From Salinibacterium sp. SWN248 (lineage in GTDB: Bacteria; Actinomycetota; Actinomycetes; Actinomycetales; Microbacteriaceae), in NCBI RefSeq assembly GCF_015864575.1, contig NZ_JADYWW010000002.1, positions 248,001 through 312,000 of the forward strand: DNA of 64,000 nucleotides, written 5' to 3'. Under the pieces are notes generated by a model. That model searched no databases, was not told the origin of the DNA, and worked only from the letters and a program-made list of their open reading frames with translations. Within the stretch, counting starts at the first letter, position 1, and each line of letters opens with the position of its first letter. The translations under genes and the position numbers were made by a program. This document shows positions 44,012 to 53,222 of this stretch, piece after piece.

Positions 44012-45316
44012 ATGGCTGATCGCGACTATGGTTTCCGCACGCGTGCAATTCACGCGGGCAACATCCCTGATGCGGCGACGGGCGCTCGCGCTCTGCCGAT
44101 CTATCAGACCAGCGCCTACGTCTTTGATGACACCGCGGATGCCGCAGCCCGCTTCGCTCTGCAGAAGTACGGCAACATCTATTCCCGGCTGGCCAACCCC
44201 ACGGTCGCCAGCTTTGAGGAACGCGTCGCTTCGCTCGAGGGTGGCCTCGGCGCTGTGGCCACCGGCAGCGGACTGAGCGCGCAATTCATCACGTTCGCGG
44301 CGCTCGCGGGGGCTGGCGATCACATTGTCTCGAGTGCCAACCTCTATGGCGGCTCGATTACGCAGTTGGATGTCACGCTGCGCCGTTTCGGGGTCGAGAC
44401 CACGTTTGTGCGCTCCTCCGACCCTGCCGACTATGCGGCAGCGATCACCCCGAAGACGAAGCTGATCTTTGCGGAGACCATCGCGAATCCCTCCGGCGAG
44501 ATCGCGGACATTGAGGGACTCGCTGAGGTCGCGCACGCCCACAACATTCCGCTCGTTATCGACTCGACGGTCGCGACCCCGTACTTGAGCCGCCCGATCG
44601 AGTGGGGCGCCGATATCGTCACTCACTCGGCGACCAAGTTTCTCGGCGGTGCCGGCACAACTCTCGGCGGTGTCGTCGTGGAGAGCGGCCGTTTCGACTG
44701 GGCTAACGAACACTTCCCCCTCTTCGATGAGCCTGTTCCCAGTTATGGCGGCCTCAACTGGAGCGGCAACTTTGGCGAATACGCCTTCCTCACCCGGCTG
44801 CGCGCTGAGCAGTTGCGCGACATCGGGCCCGCCCTTGCGCCGCACTCGGCCTGGTTGCTCGCGACCGGTGTTGAGACTCTGCCTTTCCGGATGCAAGCCC
44901 ACGTCGACAACGCCCGCATCGTTGCCGAGTGGCTCGAAGCCGACCCGCGCATCGAAACTGTGTACTGGGCTGGCCTGCCGGGGCATCCGCATTTCGAGCG
45001 TGCGCAGAAGTATTTGCCCAAGGGTGCCGGCTCGGTGTTCTCGTTCGAGGTTCGCGGCGCGGGAACGCAGAACAGTCGGGCCGTCGGTCAGAAGTTCATT
45101 GAGAGCGTTGAGCTAGCCAGCCACCTTGCCAACATTGGTGATGCGAAGACGCTCGTGATTCATCCCGCGTCAACGACTCACGCGCAACTCACCGAGCAAC
45201 AGCTCATCGACGGCGGCGTACTGCCGGGTGTCGTGCGCATTAGCGTGGGAATCGAAGATCCAGAAGACATCATCGCCGACCTCGATCAGGCGTTGACCAT
45301 CGCAGTGAAGGGCTAA
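44012..45316 (+). CDS. metY: O-acetylhomoserine sulfhydrylase-type Cys/Met metabolism PLP enzyme
   Basis: PLP-dependent enzyme of 434 residues, in the size class of O-acetylhomoserine aminocarboxypropyltransferase. Motifs are TRAIHAGNIPDAATGARALPIYQTSAYVF at the N-terminus, TGSGLSAQFITF, and the PLP lysine in THSATKFLGGAGTTLGG. The C-terminus ends ISVGIEDPEDIIADLDQAL, typical of the family. It probably makes homocysteine from O-acetylhomoserine and sulfide. Its stop is two bases before the next gene, which is a CoA-binding protein. Confidence 0.93.
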   Translation: MADRDYGFRTRAIHAGNIPDAATGARALPIYQTSAYVFDDTADAAARFALQKYGNIYSRLANPTVASFEERVASLEGGLGAVATGSGLSAQFITFAALAGAGDHIVSSANLYGGSITQLDVTLRRFGVETTFVRSSDPADYAAAITPKTKLIFAETIANPSGEIADIEGLAEVAHAHNIPLVIDSTVATPYLSRPIEWGADIVTHSATKFLGGAGTTLGGVVVESGRFDWANEHFPLFDEPVPSYGGLNWSGNFGEYAFLTRLRAEQLRDIGPALAPHSAWLLATGVETLPFRMQAHVDNARIVAEWLEADPRIETVYWAGLPGHPHFERAQKYLPKGAGSVFSFEVRGAGTQNSRAVGQKFIESVELASHLANIGDAKTLVIHPASTTHAQLTEQQLIDGGVLPGVVRISVGIEDPEDIIADLDQALTIAVKG

Positions 45317-45318
45317 GG

Positions 45319-45906
45319 ATGTCGACAGAAGAAGTGCAGACCACCCAGCTCAGCAATGGGCTCACGTGCGATCTGCCCGCCAGTTCTCCGCTCGCCAAAC
45401 TGCTCAAGTCGCAGCGAACCTGGGTGGGGCCGGATGCCAAAAAGCGTGCCGCGATCCTGCGCGCGGCGAAGTCAATCGCCATTGTCGGGGCCTCCCCCAA
45501 TCCCTCACGGTCGAGCTACTTCGTGGGCACGTATCTGCTGCAGTCCACCGACTACCGCGTGTACTTCGTGAACCCCAACGCCGACACGATTCTGGGCCAC
45601 AAGGCCTATCCCGACCTCGCGTCGCTGCCCGAAGTGCCCGACATCGTCGACGTGTTTCGCAAGGCCAGCGACATTCCCGCCGTGGTCGAGGACGTACTCG
45701 CCATCGGCGCACTGCATGGCCAGAATCCGGCCGTGTGGGTTCAGCTCGGAATCTGGAATGAAGAGGCCGCCGTTTACGCCGAATCGCAGGGACTCACCAT
45801 CGTCATGGACCGTTGCCTTAAAGTCGAGCACGCACGCTTCAACGGTGGCCTCAACCTCATGGGTTTCGACACCGGGGTTATCTCGTCACGTCGCGCCCGG
45901 CGCTAG
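45319..45906 (+). CDS. CoA-binding (YccU-like) protein
   Basis: A 195-residue protein of the CoA_binding_2 family with a Rossmann fold: SIAIVGASPNPSRSSYFVGTYLL, YFVNPNADTILGHKAYPDL, VDVFRKASDIPAVVEDVLAIG and WVQLGIWNEEAA, ending with the CLKVEHAR motif. It starts two bases after metY and is co-transcribed with it. This pairing occurs in several actinobacteria; its role in methionine synthesis is unknown. Confidence 0.9.
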   Translation: MSTEEVQTTQLSNGLTCDLPASSPLAKLLKSQRTWVGPDAKKRAAILRAAKSIAIVGASPNPSRSSYFVGTYLLQSTDYRVYFVNPNADTILGHKAYPDLASLPEVPDIVDVFRKASDIPAVVEDVLAIGALHGQNPAVWVQLGIWNEEAAVYAESQGLTIVMDRCLKVEHARFNGGLNLMGFDTGVISSRRARR

Positions 45907-45918
45907 CCTCACGGGGCG

Positions 45919-46683
45919 TTACTCGCTCGGCACTCCCAGCAGGGCAAGGCCGTTGCGATCGCCGTGCTCGATCATGTCGCCGTAGTACTCAATCACGAAG
46001 GTGCGGGCGAGCTGCCCAGCCCGAGCGCCATCCTGGGCTTCGATGGCGTTGAAGATTTCGTAGTCATGGGCGAGCGACAGCTTCATTTGCGCGCCGGAGT
46101 CTGGCGCACTGTCGATGCGGTCGTTCACCAGATCAACGAGCGCGCCGCGGGCGGCGTCACCGCAGATCTGCATGAGTTGATTGTGGCTTGCCTCCCACAC
46201 CGTGGCGTGGAATTCGACATCCGCTTGGCTAAACGCCGCTGAGCCGCCAGCGATGCTCGACTCCATGGCTTCGACCGCGGTGCGCATTACTTCAAGCTGT
46301 TCTGGTGTGCGATGTTCGGCAGCCAGGGTGCAGGATGCCCCTTCGAGCATGACGCGGAATTCGACCAGTTCAGAGAGCTTGATCGTGCCACTGCGCACCA
46401 GCCGGTTCATCGCTTTGTGCAACGTTGCTGGCGACGCTTGAAGAATTTCGGGTCCGCGAGGATCGCCGGGGCGTGAGCGCACCAGCCCACCGCTTTCGAG
46501 CACACGAAGGGCTTCGCGCACGGTCGCGCGGCTCACAGCGAAGGTGCCCATCAGGTCTCGTTCGCTCGGCAGACGATCTCCGGGGTTGAGTTGACGCGTG
46601 GCGATCGCTTGCTCGATCTGTTCCACGATCGCTTCATACGCGCGCACAGGCTTGACGGCGACGAACTCAGTTTTGTCAGTCAT
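45919..46683 (-). CDS. FadR-subfamily GntR regulator of the adjacent transport operon
   Basis: A 254-residue regulator. Winged helix-turn-helix at about 12-80 (NPGDRLPSERDLMGTFAVSRATVREALRVLESGGLV), then an FCD domain with metal/ligand residues in ADVEFHATVWEASHNQLM and LAHDYEIFNAIEAQD. It is divergent from the peptide-type ABC transporter operon, and a perfect FadR-type palindrome lies between. It most likely represses the operon; the effector would be the imported compound or a product. Confidence 0.92.
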   Translation of the reverse strand: MTDKTEFVAVKPVRAYEAIVEQIEQAIATRQLNPGDRLPSERDLMGTFAVSRATVREALRVLESGGLVRSRPGDPRGPEILQASPATLHKAMNRLVRSGTIKLSELVEFRVMLEGASCTLAAEHRTPEQLEVMRTAVEAMESSIAGGSAAFSQADVEFHATVWEASHNQLMQICGDAARGALVDLVNDRIDSAPDSGAQMKLSLAHDYEIFNAIEAQDGARAGQLARTFVIEYYGDMIEHGDRNGLALLGVPSE

Positions 46684-46787
46684 CTACTTTCCTTTTGCAC
46701 ATCATTGTTGCCGATTTTTAATCATTTCGCGCCCCGTGTTGACGACCCTCGTGGAGCGTGCAACACTATCGGACACGTCCCAAGTGT

Positions 46788-46802
46788 ACTGGTCAGACCA
46801 GT
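46788..46802. promoter_or_regulatory. Probable FadR/GntR operator
   Basis: ACTGGTCAGACCAGT is a perfect palindrome around a central A and contains TGGTCAGACCA, matching the TGGTnnnACCA-type operator described for FadR-subfamily regulators. It sits 104 bases from the regulator start and 94 bases from the binding-protein start, in the only promoter region of the divergent pair. Confidence 0.85.
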
Positions 46803-46896
46803 TGTTTCGGGCCGTTATCCATCACATTTCACCCCCGTTTCGCACCACTCCCTTTCCCGCAATAAATCGGAAACAAACCAAGGAGATTGTCAAGAC

Positions 46897-48408
46897 ATGA
46901 GGTCCTTTACCCGGCGGAAATCCCTCGCCATCACCGCAACCGCAATGGTTGCTTCCCTCGCGCTCGTCGGATGTTCAGCCGCCGACGATTCCAGCGATGC
47001 TGCCGCAAGCACCGAGCTTGTTGTCGGCCTGCTTGCTTCCCCGGCAAGCCTCGACTACTCGACCACCGGCGGTGCCGCGATCCCGCAGGCACTGCTTTAC
47101 AACGTCTACGAAGGCCTCGTCAAAATCGACAACGCCGGCGACATCCAGCCACTGCTCGCCGAGTCCTACACGGTCAGTGATGATGGACTCGTCTACACGT
47201 TCCTCCTGCACGAGGGCGTGACCTTCTCCAACGGCTCGCCCTTCACCGCCGAGAGCGTCAAATTCAGCCTCGAACGCGTCGCCGACAACTGGACCGCCAA
47301 CGGCCCCGGCTACCTCGACCCCATCTCCTCCGTGGATGTGGTGTCGGACACCGAAGTAACCATTACACTCAGCACCCCGAGCAACAGCTGGCTCTTCAAC
47401 ATGGCTGGCCCGGTCGGAACGATGTTCAGCCCCGACGGCATCGATGATCTCGCCACCGATCCAGTCGGCACCGGCCCCTACGACGTGAGCGAATTCACCT
47501 CGGGTACCAGCCTCGAGCTGACCGAACGCGACGACTACTGGGGCGAAGCACCCTTCATGAGCGACGTCACGTTCAACTACTACGCCGACGCCACCGCCCA
47601 GACAAACGCGCTGTTGGGTGGAGACATCGACCTCATCTCCGCGCTCACCGCGTACCAGCTCATCGGCCAGTTCGAATCGGATGACGACTTCGCCGTCTAC
47701 GAAGGAACATCAACCGGCGAGACCACGATGACCTTGAACAACCAGAGCGACGCCTTCAGCGACGTTCGCGTTCGTCAAGCTGTCATGTACGCCGTCGACC
47801 GCCAGGCAGTGCTCGACACCGTGAACAGCGGCTACGGTTCGATCATCGGCTCGATGGTTCCGCCGACTGACCCCTGGTTCGATGACTCACTCGTTGACCT
47901 CTACCCCTACGACCCCGCCAAGGCAGAAGCACTTTTGGCCGAAGCAGGCGTCAGTGACCTCACCGTTTCGATGAAGCTCCCGAACCTGCCCTACGCGGTG
48001 GATGCCGGACAGGTCGTCAAGGATCAGCTCGCGCAGGTCGGCATCACCGCCGACGTCACCACGCTGGAGTTCCCCGCAGTCTGGCTCGACGAGGTCTTCA
48101 CCAACCACGATTACGACATCTCGATCATCGCTCACACCGAACCGCGCGATGTCAGCGCATTTGCGGCGCCAACCTACTACGCGGGATACGACAACCCCGA
48201 AGTAATGGCACTGTTCGCTGAAGCAGACGCGAGCGACGAAGAAACCTTCGTCGAGTTGATGAAGGAAGCCACCGCGACCATGGCCGAAGAAGCCGCGGCC
48301 GACTGGCTCTTCCTGAACCCGAACGTGACGGCGGCAGACGCTGACCTCACCGGGGTTCCGCTGAACGCGCCGACGTTGTCATTCGACCTGACAACAATCG
48401 CACGCTAG
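46897..48408 (+). CDS. Peptide-type ABC transporter substrate-binding lipoprotein
   Basis: A 503-residue SBP_bac_5 family protein. It has a signal with Arg-Arg-Lys, a hydrophobic core and lipobox LVGC at about residue 28, then the mature domain with ESYTVSDDGLVYTFLLHEGVTFSNG, ATDPVGTGPYDVSEF and DVRVRQAVMYAVDRQAVLDTV, typical of DppA/OppA proteins. AAGGAG lies upstream of ATG 46897. It probably captures a small peptide or amide; the ligand is not predictable. It is the first gene of the operon. Confidence 0.94.
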   Translation: MRSFTRRKSLAITATAMVASLALVGCSAADDSSDAAASTELVVGLLASPASLDYSTTGGAAIPQALLYNVYEGLVKIDNAGDIQPLLAESYTVSDDGLVYTFLLHEGVTFSNGSPFTAESVKFSLERVADNWTANGPGYLDPISSVDVVSDTEVTITLSTPSNSWLFNMAGPVGTMFSPDGIDDLATDPVGTGPYDVSEFTSGTSLELTERDDYWGEAPFMSDVTFNYYADATAQTNALLGGDIDLISALTAYQLIGQFESDDDFAVYEGTSTGETTMTLNNQSDAFSDVRVRQAVMYAVDRQAVLDTVNSGYGSIIGSMVPPTDPWFDDSLVDLYPYDPAKAEALLAEAGVSDLTVSMKLPNLPYAVDAGQVVKDQLAQVGITADVTTLEFPAVWLDEVFTNHDYDISIIAHTEPRDVSAFAAPTYYAGYDNPEVMALFAEADASDEETFVELMKEATATMAEEAAADWLFLNPNVTAADADLTGVPLNAPTLSFDLTTIAR

Positions 48409-48521
48409 AACTAGCCTCACCAGCACCACTCCCCTGACGGGTGGGGCCGGTACGTCACCATCCCTGACGCTCCGGCTCCGCCCGCCAGGCCCCAGATCCA
48501 TCACTGCGAAAAGGCCCAATC

Positions 48522-49469
48522 ATGTTGTTGACCATCGCCCGCCGAATCGGCATCTTTGCTGCGACTCTGGTGGCGGCATCCATCATCACCTTCTTGATGC
48601 TGTCGATCCTCCCCGGCAACGCGGCGCGCGTCGCCCTCGGCATCGACGCCACCGAAGCTCAAGTCGCCGCCCAAGAGCAACTCATGGGCCTCGACCGCCC
48701 CCTCTACGCTCAGTTCTTCGACTGGTTCGGACACCTCCTCATCGGCGACTTCGGCACCTCAACGGTGTCGGGTCAAGAAATTGGGCCCCAGATCGGCGAC
48801 GCTCTTGCCATCACCGGAGTGCTCGTGATCTCCAGCGTGATCCTCGCGCTGCTCTTCGCCATCCCCATGGGCATCCTCTCGGCCGTTCGCCAGAACAAAG
48901 CCGACGGCGTGATCATCTCCGGCATCAGCCAGATCGGAATCTCGATCCCCGGCTTTCTCTTCGGAATCCTTCTTGTGGCGCTCTTCGCCGTCAAGCTCAA
49001 ATGGCTGCCGGCTGGAGGCTGGGACGACCCGGGAGAAGACTTCGTCGGGTTCCTTGAGCACCTCATCCTTCCGGCCATCGCGCTCGGCTCGGTGCAGGGC
49101 GCAGTGCTCAGCCGCTACGTTCGCTCGTCGGTACTCGAGGTGATGCGCGAGGACTTCCTTCGCACCGCCCGCGCCAAGGGCCTCGCCCCCAACCGTGCGC
49201 TCATGCGACACGGCCTTCGTAACGCCGCCATTCCTGTGATGACCGTGCTCGGCCTTCAAATTGCCTCGCTGCTGATTGGCGCCGTCGTCATCGAACGCGT
49301 CTTCGCGATCCCCGGCCTCGGCAGCCTCCTGCTCGACAAGGTGGCCCTGCGCGACCTGCCAAGCATCCAAGGAATTGTGATGGTTCTCGTGGCCCTCGTA
49401 CTGCTGCTCAACCTTCTCATCGACATCGCCTACACCATCGTTGACCCCCGACTCCGGAGCGCATCATGA
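48522..49469 (+). CDS. ABC transporter permease (DppB type)
   Basis: A 315-residue permease with six hydrophobic segments and the EAA-type loop (LRTARAKGLAPNRALMRHGLRNA) near residue 207. The N-terminus (RIGIFAATLVAASIITFLMLSILPGNAA) is typical of DppB/OppB. It is separated by 113 bases from the binding protein gene and overlaps the next permease gene by four bases. Confidence 0.94.
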   Translation: MLLTIARRIGIFAATLVAASIITFLMLSILPGNAARVALGIDATEAQVAAQEQLMGLDRPLYAQFFDWFGHLLIGDFGTSTVSGQEIGPQIGDALAITGVLVISSVILALLFAIPMGILSAVRQNKADGVIISGISQIGISIPGFLFGILLVALFAVKLKWLPAGGWDDPGEDFVGFLEHLILPAIALGSVQGAVLSRYVRSSVLEVMREDFLRTARAKGLAPNRALMRHGLRNAAIPVMTVLGLQIASLLIGAVVIERVFAIPGLGSLLLDKVALRDLPSIQGIVMVLVALVLLLNLLIDIAYTIVDPRLRSAS

Positions 49470-50344
49470 CGACAACCACTCCCGCTCCCGCAGCCCCGCG
49501 CCTGCGCAAAAACGCCATTCCTTCGGGCAAACGCCGCAACGGCAACCTCGTCGTCGGCATCATCCTGATCGGGCTCATCGTCTTTGCCGCAGTGCTCTCT
49601 GCGTTCTGGACTCCGTTCGACCCCGAAGGTGTCTTTCCCGGAGAACTTCTGCTTCCGCCCGGTGCCGAGCACCTCCTCGGCACCGACAACTTCGGTCGCG
49701 ACGTACTCAGCTCGATCCTTCGTGGCGCCCAAATTTCACTGATCGTCGGAATCGTCGCCGTCGGCATTGCGGCTGTACTCGGAGTTCCTTTCGGAATCGT
49801 CGCTGGCATGAACCCAGGACGACTCGACCAGTTCATGATGCGCGGCAACGACATCCTGCTCGCCTTCCCCGCCCTGCTGCTCGCCATCATCTTCGGTGCC
49901 GTCTTCGGAGCAAACACCACCACCGCGATGGTCGCGCTCGGCATCGGTTCAGCGCCATCCTTCGCCTCAATCGCCCGCAGTGGCACTCAACAGGTGATGA
50001 GCCGTGAGTATGTGCAGGCGTCCAAAGCCTCCGGAAAAAACGGCTGGTTCGTGGGCGTCAAGCACGTGCTGCCCAACATCTCCGGAATTCTTATCGTGCA
50101 AGCATCCGTCTCCTTCGGCATCGCCGTGCTTGCCGAAGCAGCCCTCTCCTACCTCGGCCTCGGCACCACCCCGCCGACCCCCTCCTGGGGCCGCATGCTG
50201 CAAGACGCCCAGGGCTACCTCTACGTTCAACCGCTCTTGGTCGTCTGGCCCGGAATCGCGATCGCGATTGCGGTGCTCGGCTTCAACCTCCTCGGTGACG
50301 GATTACGCGACCGGCTCGACCCCAGAATGCAGGTAAAACGATGA
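49466..50344 (+). CDS. ABC transporter permease (DppC type)
   Basis: A 292-residue permease. The N-terminal OppC_N segment, the EHLLGTDNFGRDVLSSILRGAQ motif and the EAA loop (EYVQASKASGKNGWFVGVKHVLPN) identify DppC/OppC. The C-terminus LGDGLRDRLDPRM is the family end. ATG overlaps the dppB-type stop, and the stop overlaps the ATPase gene start, so the set is translationally coupled. Confidence 0.94.
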   Translation: MTTTTPAPAAPRLRKNAIPSGKRRNGNLVVGIILIGLIVFAAVLSAFWTPFDPEGVFPGELLLPPGAEHLLGTDNFGRDVLSSILRGAQISLIVGIVAVGIAAVLGVPFGIVAGMNPGRLDQFMMRGNDILLAFPALLLAIIFGAVFGANTTTAMVALGIGSAPSFASIARSGTQQVMSREYVQASKASGKNGWFVGVKHVLPNISGILIVQASVSFGIAVLAEAALSYLGLGTTPPTPSWGRMLQDAQGYLYVQPLLVVWPGIAIAIAVLGFNLLGDGLRDRLDPRMQVKR

Positions 50345-52164
50345 CCACGACAGACTCCCCCATCGAACCGACGCTCAGCGTTCGCAACCTCACCGTCAAC
50401 TCCGCCTTCGCCGAGCTACTGCACGGCATCAGCTTCGACATCGCCCCCGGAGAGCGCGTCGGACTCATCGGAGAATCCGGTTCCGGCAAGTCCCTGACCG
50501 CAACATCCGTCATGGGCTTGCTGCCCGAGACGCTCGCAGCCAATGGCGAGATTCACCTTGCCGGCGGCCACGGAGATCTCGTACACGCCTCCGAATCGAA
50601 GCTGAGCCAGTTGCGCGGCAACACCATGGCCATGGTCTTTCAGGAGCCCATGACCGCACTGAACCCGCTCATGAAGGTTGGCGCGCAGGTTGCCGAGATC
50701 ATGACCCAGCACCGCACGGTGCCTTCCGGCCAGACTGCCGCCGCCCGCGCCGTAGAACTGTTGGCGCAAGTGAAGCTGCCGAAGCCCGCCGAAGCCGCGC
50801 TCGCGTTCCCCCACCAGCTCTCGGGTGGTCAACGCCAGCGCGTCATGCTCGCCATGGCGATGGCCAACGACCCCCAGCTGCTGCTGTGCGACGAACCGAC
50901 CACCGCTCTGGATGTCACGGTGCAGGCAGAAGTACTGCGCCTGATCGAGGGGCTCGTCACCGAACGCGGCACCTCGCTCCTCTTCATCACCCACGACATC
51001 GGAGTGGTCGCTGAGGTCTGCGAGCGCGTGCTCGTGATGTACAAGGGCGACATTGTGGAAGACGGAACGGTGGAGCAGGTCATCACCAACCCGCAGCATC
51101 CGTATACGAAAGCACTCATCGCCGCGTCGAACCTTTCTGTCGTGGATGAGCGGGGTCGCCTGCACACGATTGCGACCAGTGCGATCACGCTTCCCACCGC
51201 TGCCGAGCTCGCCGCTGCGCTGGAGGAGCCTGCTGCTCCGACCGCCCCGGTGGAGCCGACCATCGCCACTCCGGCGTCAGCAAGCACGCTCGATTTCGTC
51301 ATCCCTCACCAGCGCCGCACCGACCCGGATGAGCGGATCATCTTTAACGAAATCGAGGGCGAGCCGCTGATTCGGGTGCGCGACCTCACGCGCCAGTACA
51401 AGCGCCGCGGTGGTGGCAAGCTCTTCGGCAAACCGCCCGTCGTGCACGGTCTACGCGGGCTTGATTTCGATGTGGCCAAGGGCCAGCGCTTCGGCATCGT
51501 CGGCGAATCAGGGTCGGGAAAGTCGACGCTGATGCGCTTGATGTGTGCCCTCGATGAGCCCACCGGCGGCAGCATCACGGTCTCCGGGCAAGAGCTTGCG
51601 GGCGCGAAGGAGCGCGAGTTGCGCGACTTCCGCAGCCAAGTGCAGATCGTGTTCCAAGACCCCATGGGGTCACTCGATCCGCGCATGAAGGTCGAGCAGA
51701 TCGTGGCTGAGCCACTGCGCGGGGTTAGCCGCGATGAGTCCCGCGAGCGAGTGATTGCCCAGCTGGAATCTGTTGGCCTTGACGCGGATGTCATGCACCG
51801 TCATCCGCACCAGTTCTCCGGTGGTCAGCGCCAGCGCATTTCGATCGCGCGGGCCCTCATCACGCGTCCTCGCGTGTTGGTGGCCGATGAGGCAGTGAGC
51901 GCTCTGGATGTTTCGGTACGCGCACAGGTGCTCAACCTGCTCTCAGACCTAGTCGACGAGTACGCACTCACGCTGTTGTTCGTCTCGCATGACCTCGGGG
52001 TTATCCGGCACGCGTGCGACACCGTTGCGGTGCTGTCGGATGGTCGCATCGTCGAATGCGGACCGACAGACGACGTCTACGACAATCCCCTTCACCCGTA
52101 CACCCAGAAGCTCGTGAGTGCGACACCGTCGATCTCCGAGCTCGCCGGACGGGCCCGCTCGTGA
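50341..52164 (+). CDS. Fused double ABC transporter ATPase (DppD-DppF type)
   Basis: A 607-residue protein with two full ATPase domains. Domain 1 has Walker A GESGSGKSLTATSVMG, signature LSGGQRQRVMLAMAM and Walker B LLLCDEPTTALDVT; domain 2 has GESGSGKSTLMRLM, FSGGQRQRISIARAL and VLVADEAVSALDVS. Each has the oligopeptide-type C-terminal element (NPQHPYTKALIAA; NPLHPYTQKLVSA). One polypeptide replaces separate D and F subunits. In domain 2 the Walker B is DEA rather than DEP. Confidence 0.95.
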   Translation: MTTTDSPIEPTLSVRNLTVNSAFAELLHGISFDIAPGERVGLIGESGSGKSLTATSVMGLLPETLAANGEIHLAGGHGDLVHASESKLSQLRGNTMAMVFQEPMTALNPLMKVGAQVAEIMTQHRTVPSGQTAAARAVELLAQVKLPKPAEAALAFPHQLSGGQRQRVMLAMAMANDPQLLLCDEPTTALDVTVQAEVLRLIEGLVTERGTSLLFITHDIGVVAEVCERVLVMYKGDIVEDGTVEQVITNPQHPYTKALIAASNLSVVDERGRLHTIATSAITLPTAAELAAALEEPAAPTAPVEPTIATPASASTLDFVIPHQRRTDPDERIIFNEIEGEPLIRVRDLTRQYKRRGGGKLFGKPPVVHGLRGLDFDVAKGQRFGIVGESGSGKSTLMRLMCALDEPTGGSITVSGQELAGAKERELRDFRSQVQIVFQDPMGSLDPRMKVEQIVAEPLRGVSRDESRERVIAQLESVGLDADVMHRHPHQFSGGQRQRISIARALITRPRVLVADEAVSALDVSVRAQVLNLLSDLVDEYALTLLFVSHDLGVIRHACDTVAVLSDGRIVECGPTDDVYDNPLHPYTQKLVSATPSISELAGRARS

Positions 52165-53222
52165 GCGGCGCAGCCGGCGCCGGCCGTCGCGACGTTGGTT
52201 CCATTACTGATGTCGACGGCATCCGCGTTGGTCAGGTCAACAAGCAGGGCGATGGCTGGCTCAGCGGTGTGACCGTGGTGTTGCCTGACGCCGACACCAT
52301 CGGCGGCGTTGATGTGCGAGGCGGTGGCCCCGGCACCCACGAAACCGATGCCCTCGATCCACGCACGCTGGTGCCCACGGTCGATGCAGTTGTACTCACG
52401 GGCGGGAGTGCTTTTGGGCTCGCTACGGCCCAGGGCGCTCAGCGCTGGTGTGCCGAGGATGAGCGCGGAATTCTCGTCGGCACTCTCCCCCACGAGGTGG
52501 TGCCGATTGTTCCCGCTGCCGCAATTTTTGATCTCGGGCGCGGTGGAGAATTCGGCAACCGCCCTACCGAGCAGATGGGCTACGACGCCGCAGCAGCCGC
52601 TGCCGCCAGCCCACCCTTCAGCCCTGTTGAGCGCGGCAACGTCGGTGCTGGCACCGGTGGCGCGCTCGGCGGACTCTACAAGGGCGGCGTCGGCACAGCC
52701 TCGGTCACTCTCCCCGGAGACAACGGAGACATCGTTGTCGGGGCCATCGTGGTCGTGAATGCGGTCGGGATGCCGTGGCTTCCCCAGACGGCTGCGTCCA
52801 CTACCGCAGGCGGTAAAGCTGCAGCCGCGGCGGCTGGCCTCGAGCCGGTGCGTTCGGCATCGCCGCCGCAGGGACTCAACACGACCATCGCTGTAGTCGC
52901 GACGAATGCGATTCTCGATCCGGCGGAAGCGTCGCGCACGGCGACGACCGCCCACGATGGGTTCGCTCGGGTGTTGAACCCCGTGCACACGCTCACCGAT
53001 GGCGACACCATTTTTGTGCTCGCTACGTCCAAGAAGGAACTGGCCGGCGATGACCGCAGCGGCCGCGTAGCGTCGCTCTTCGCCTTGCAGACGGCAGCAG
53101 CAGAAGCGATGCGTCTCGCCATTCTGGATGCCATTGATTGCGCTCGCACCGTGACGACCCCGGTCGTGACTCTGGAACGTTTCCCTCTCCCCACTGACCT
53201 CGACTGGAGCGTCCTCGCATGA
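52161..53222 (+). CDS. P1/DmpA family (S58) peptidase
   Basis: N-terminal-nucleophile type hydrolase of 353 residues, related to DmpA aminopeptidase, beta-peptidyl aminopeptidases and the nylon-oligomer hydrolase NylC. Visible motifs are ITDVDGIRVGQVN, VRGGGPGTHETDALDP, VLTGGSAFGLATAQG (about 78-92) and RGNVGAGTGG (158-167), followed by GAIVVVNAVG, where family members self-cleave near the Asn. The exact nucleophile is not assigned here. GTG at 52161 overlaps the ATPase stop (GTGA). It probably cleaves an imported peptide or amide. Confidence 0.88.
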   Translation: MSGAAGAGRRDVGSITDVDGIRVGQVNKQGDGWLSGVTVVLPDADTIGGVDVRGGGPGTHETDALDPRTLVPTVDAVVLTGGSAFGLATAQGAQRWCAEDERGILVGTLPHEVVPIVPAAAIFDLGRGGEFGNRPTEQMGYDAAAAAAASPPFSPVERGNVGAGTGGALGGLYKGGVGTASVTLPGDNGDIVVGAIVVVNAVGMPWLPQTAASTTAGGKAAAAAAGLEPVRSASPPQGLNTTIAVVATNAILDPAEASRTATTAHDGFARVLNPVHTLTDGDTIFVLATSKKELAGDDRSGRVASLFALQTAAAEAMRLAILDAIDCARTVTTPVVTLERFPLPTDLDWSVLA

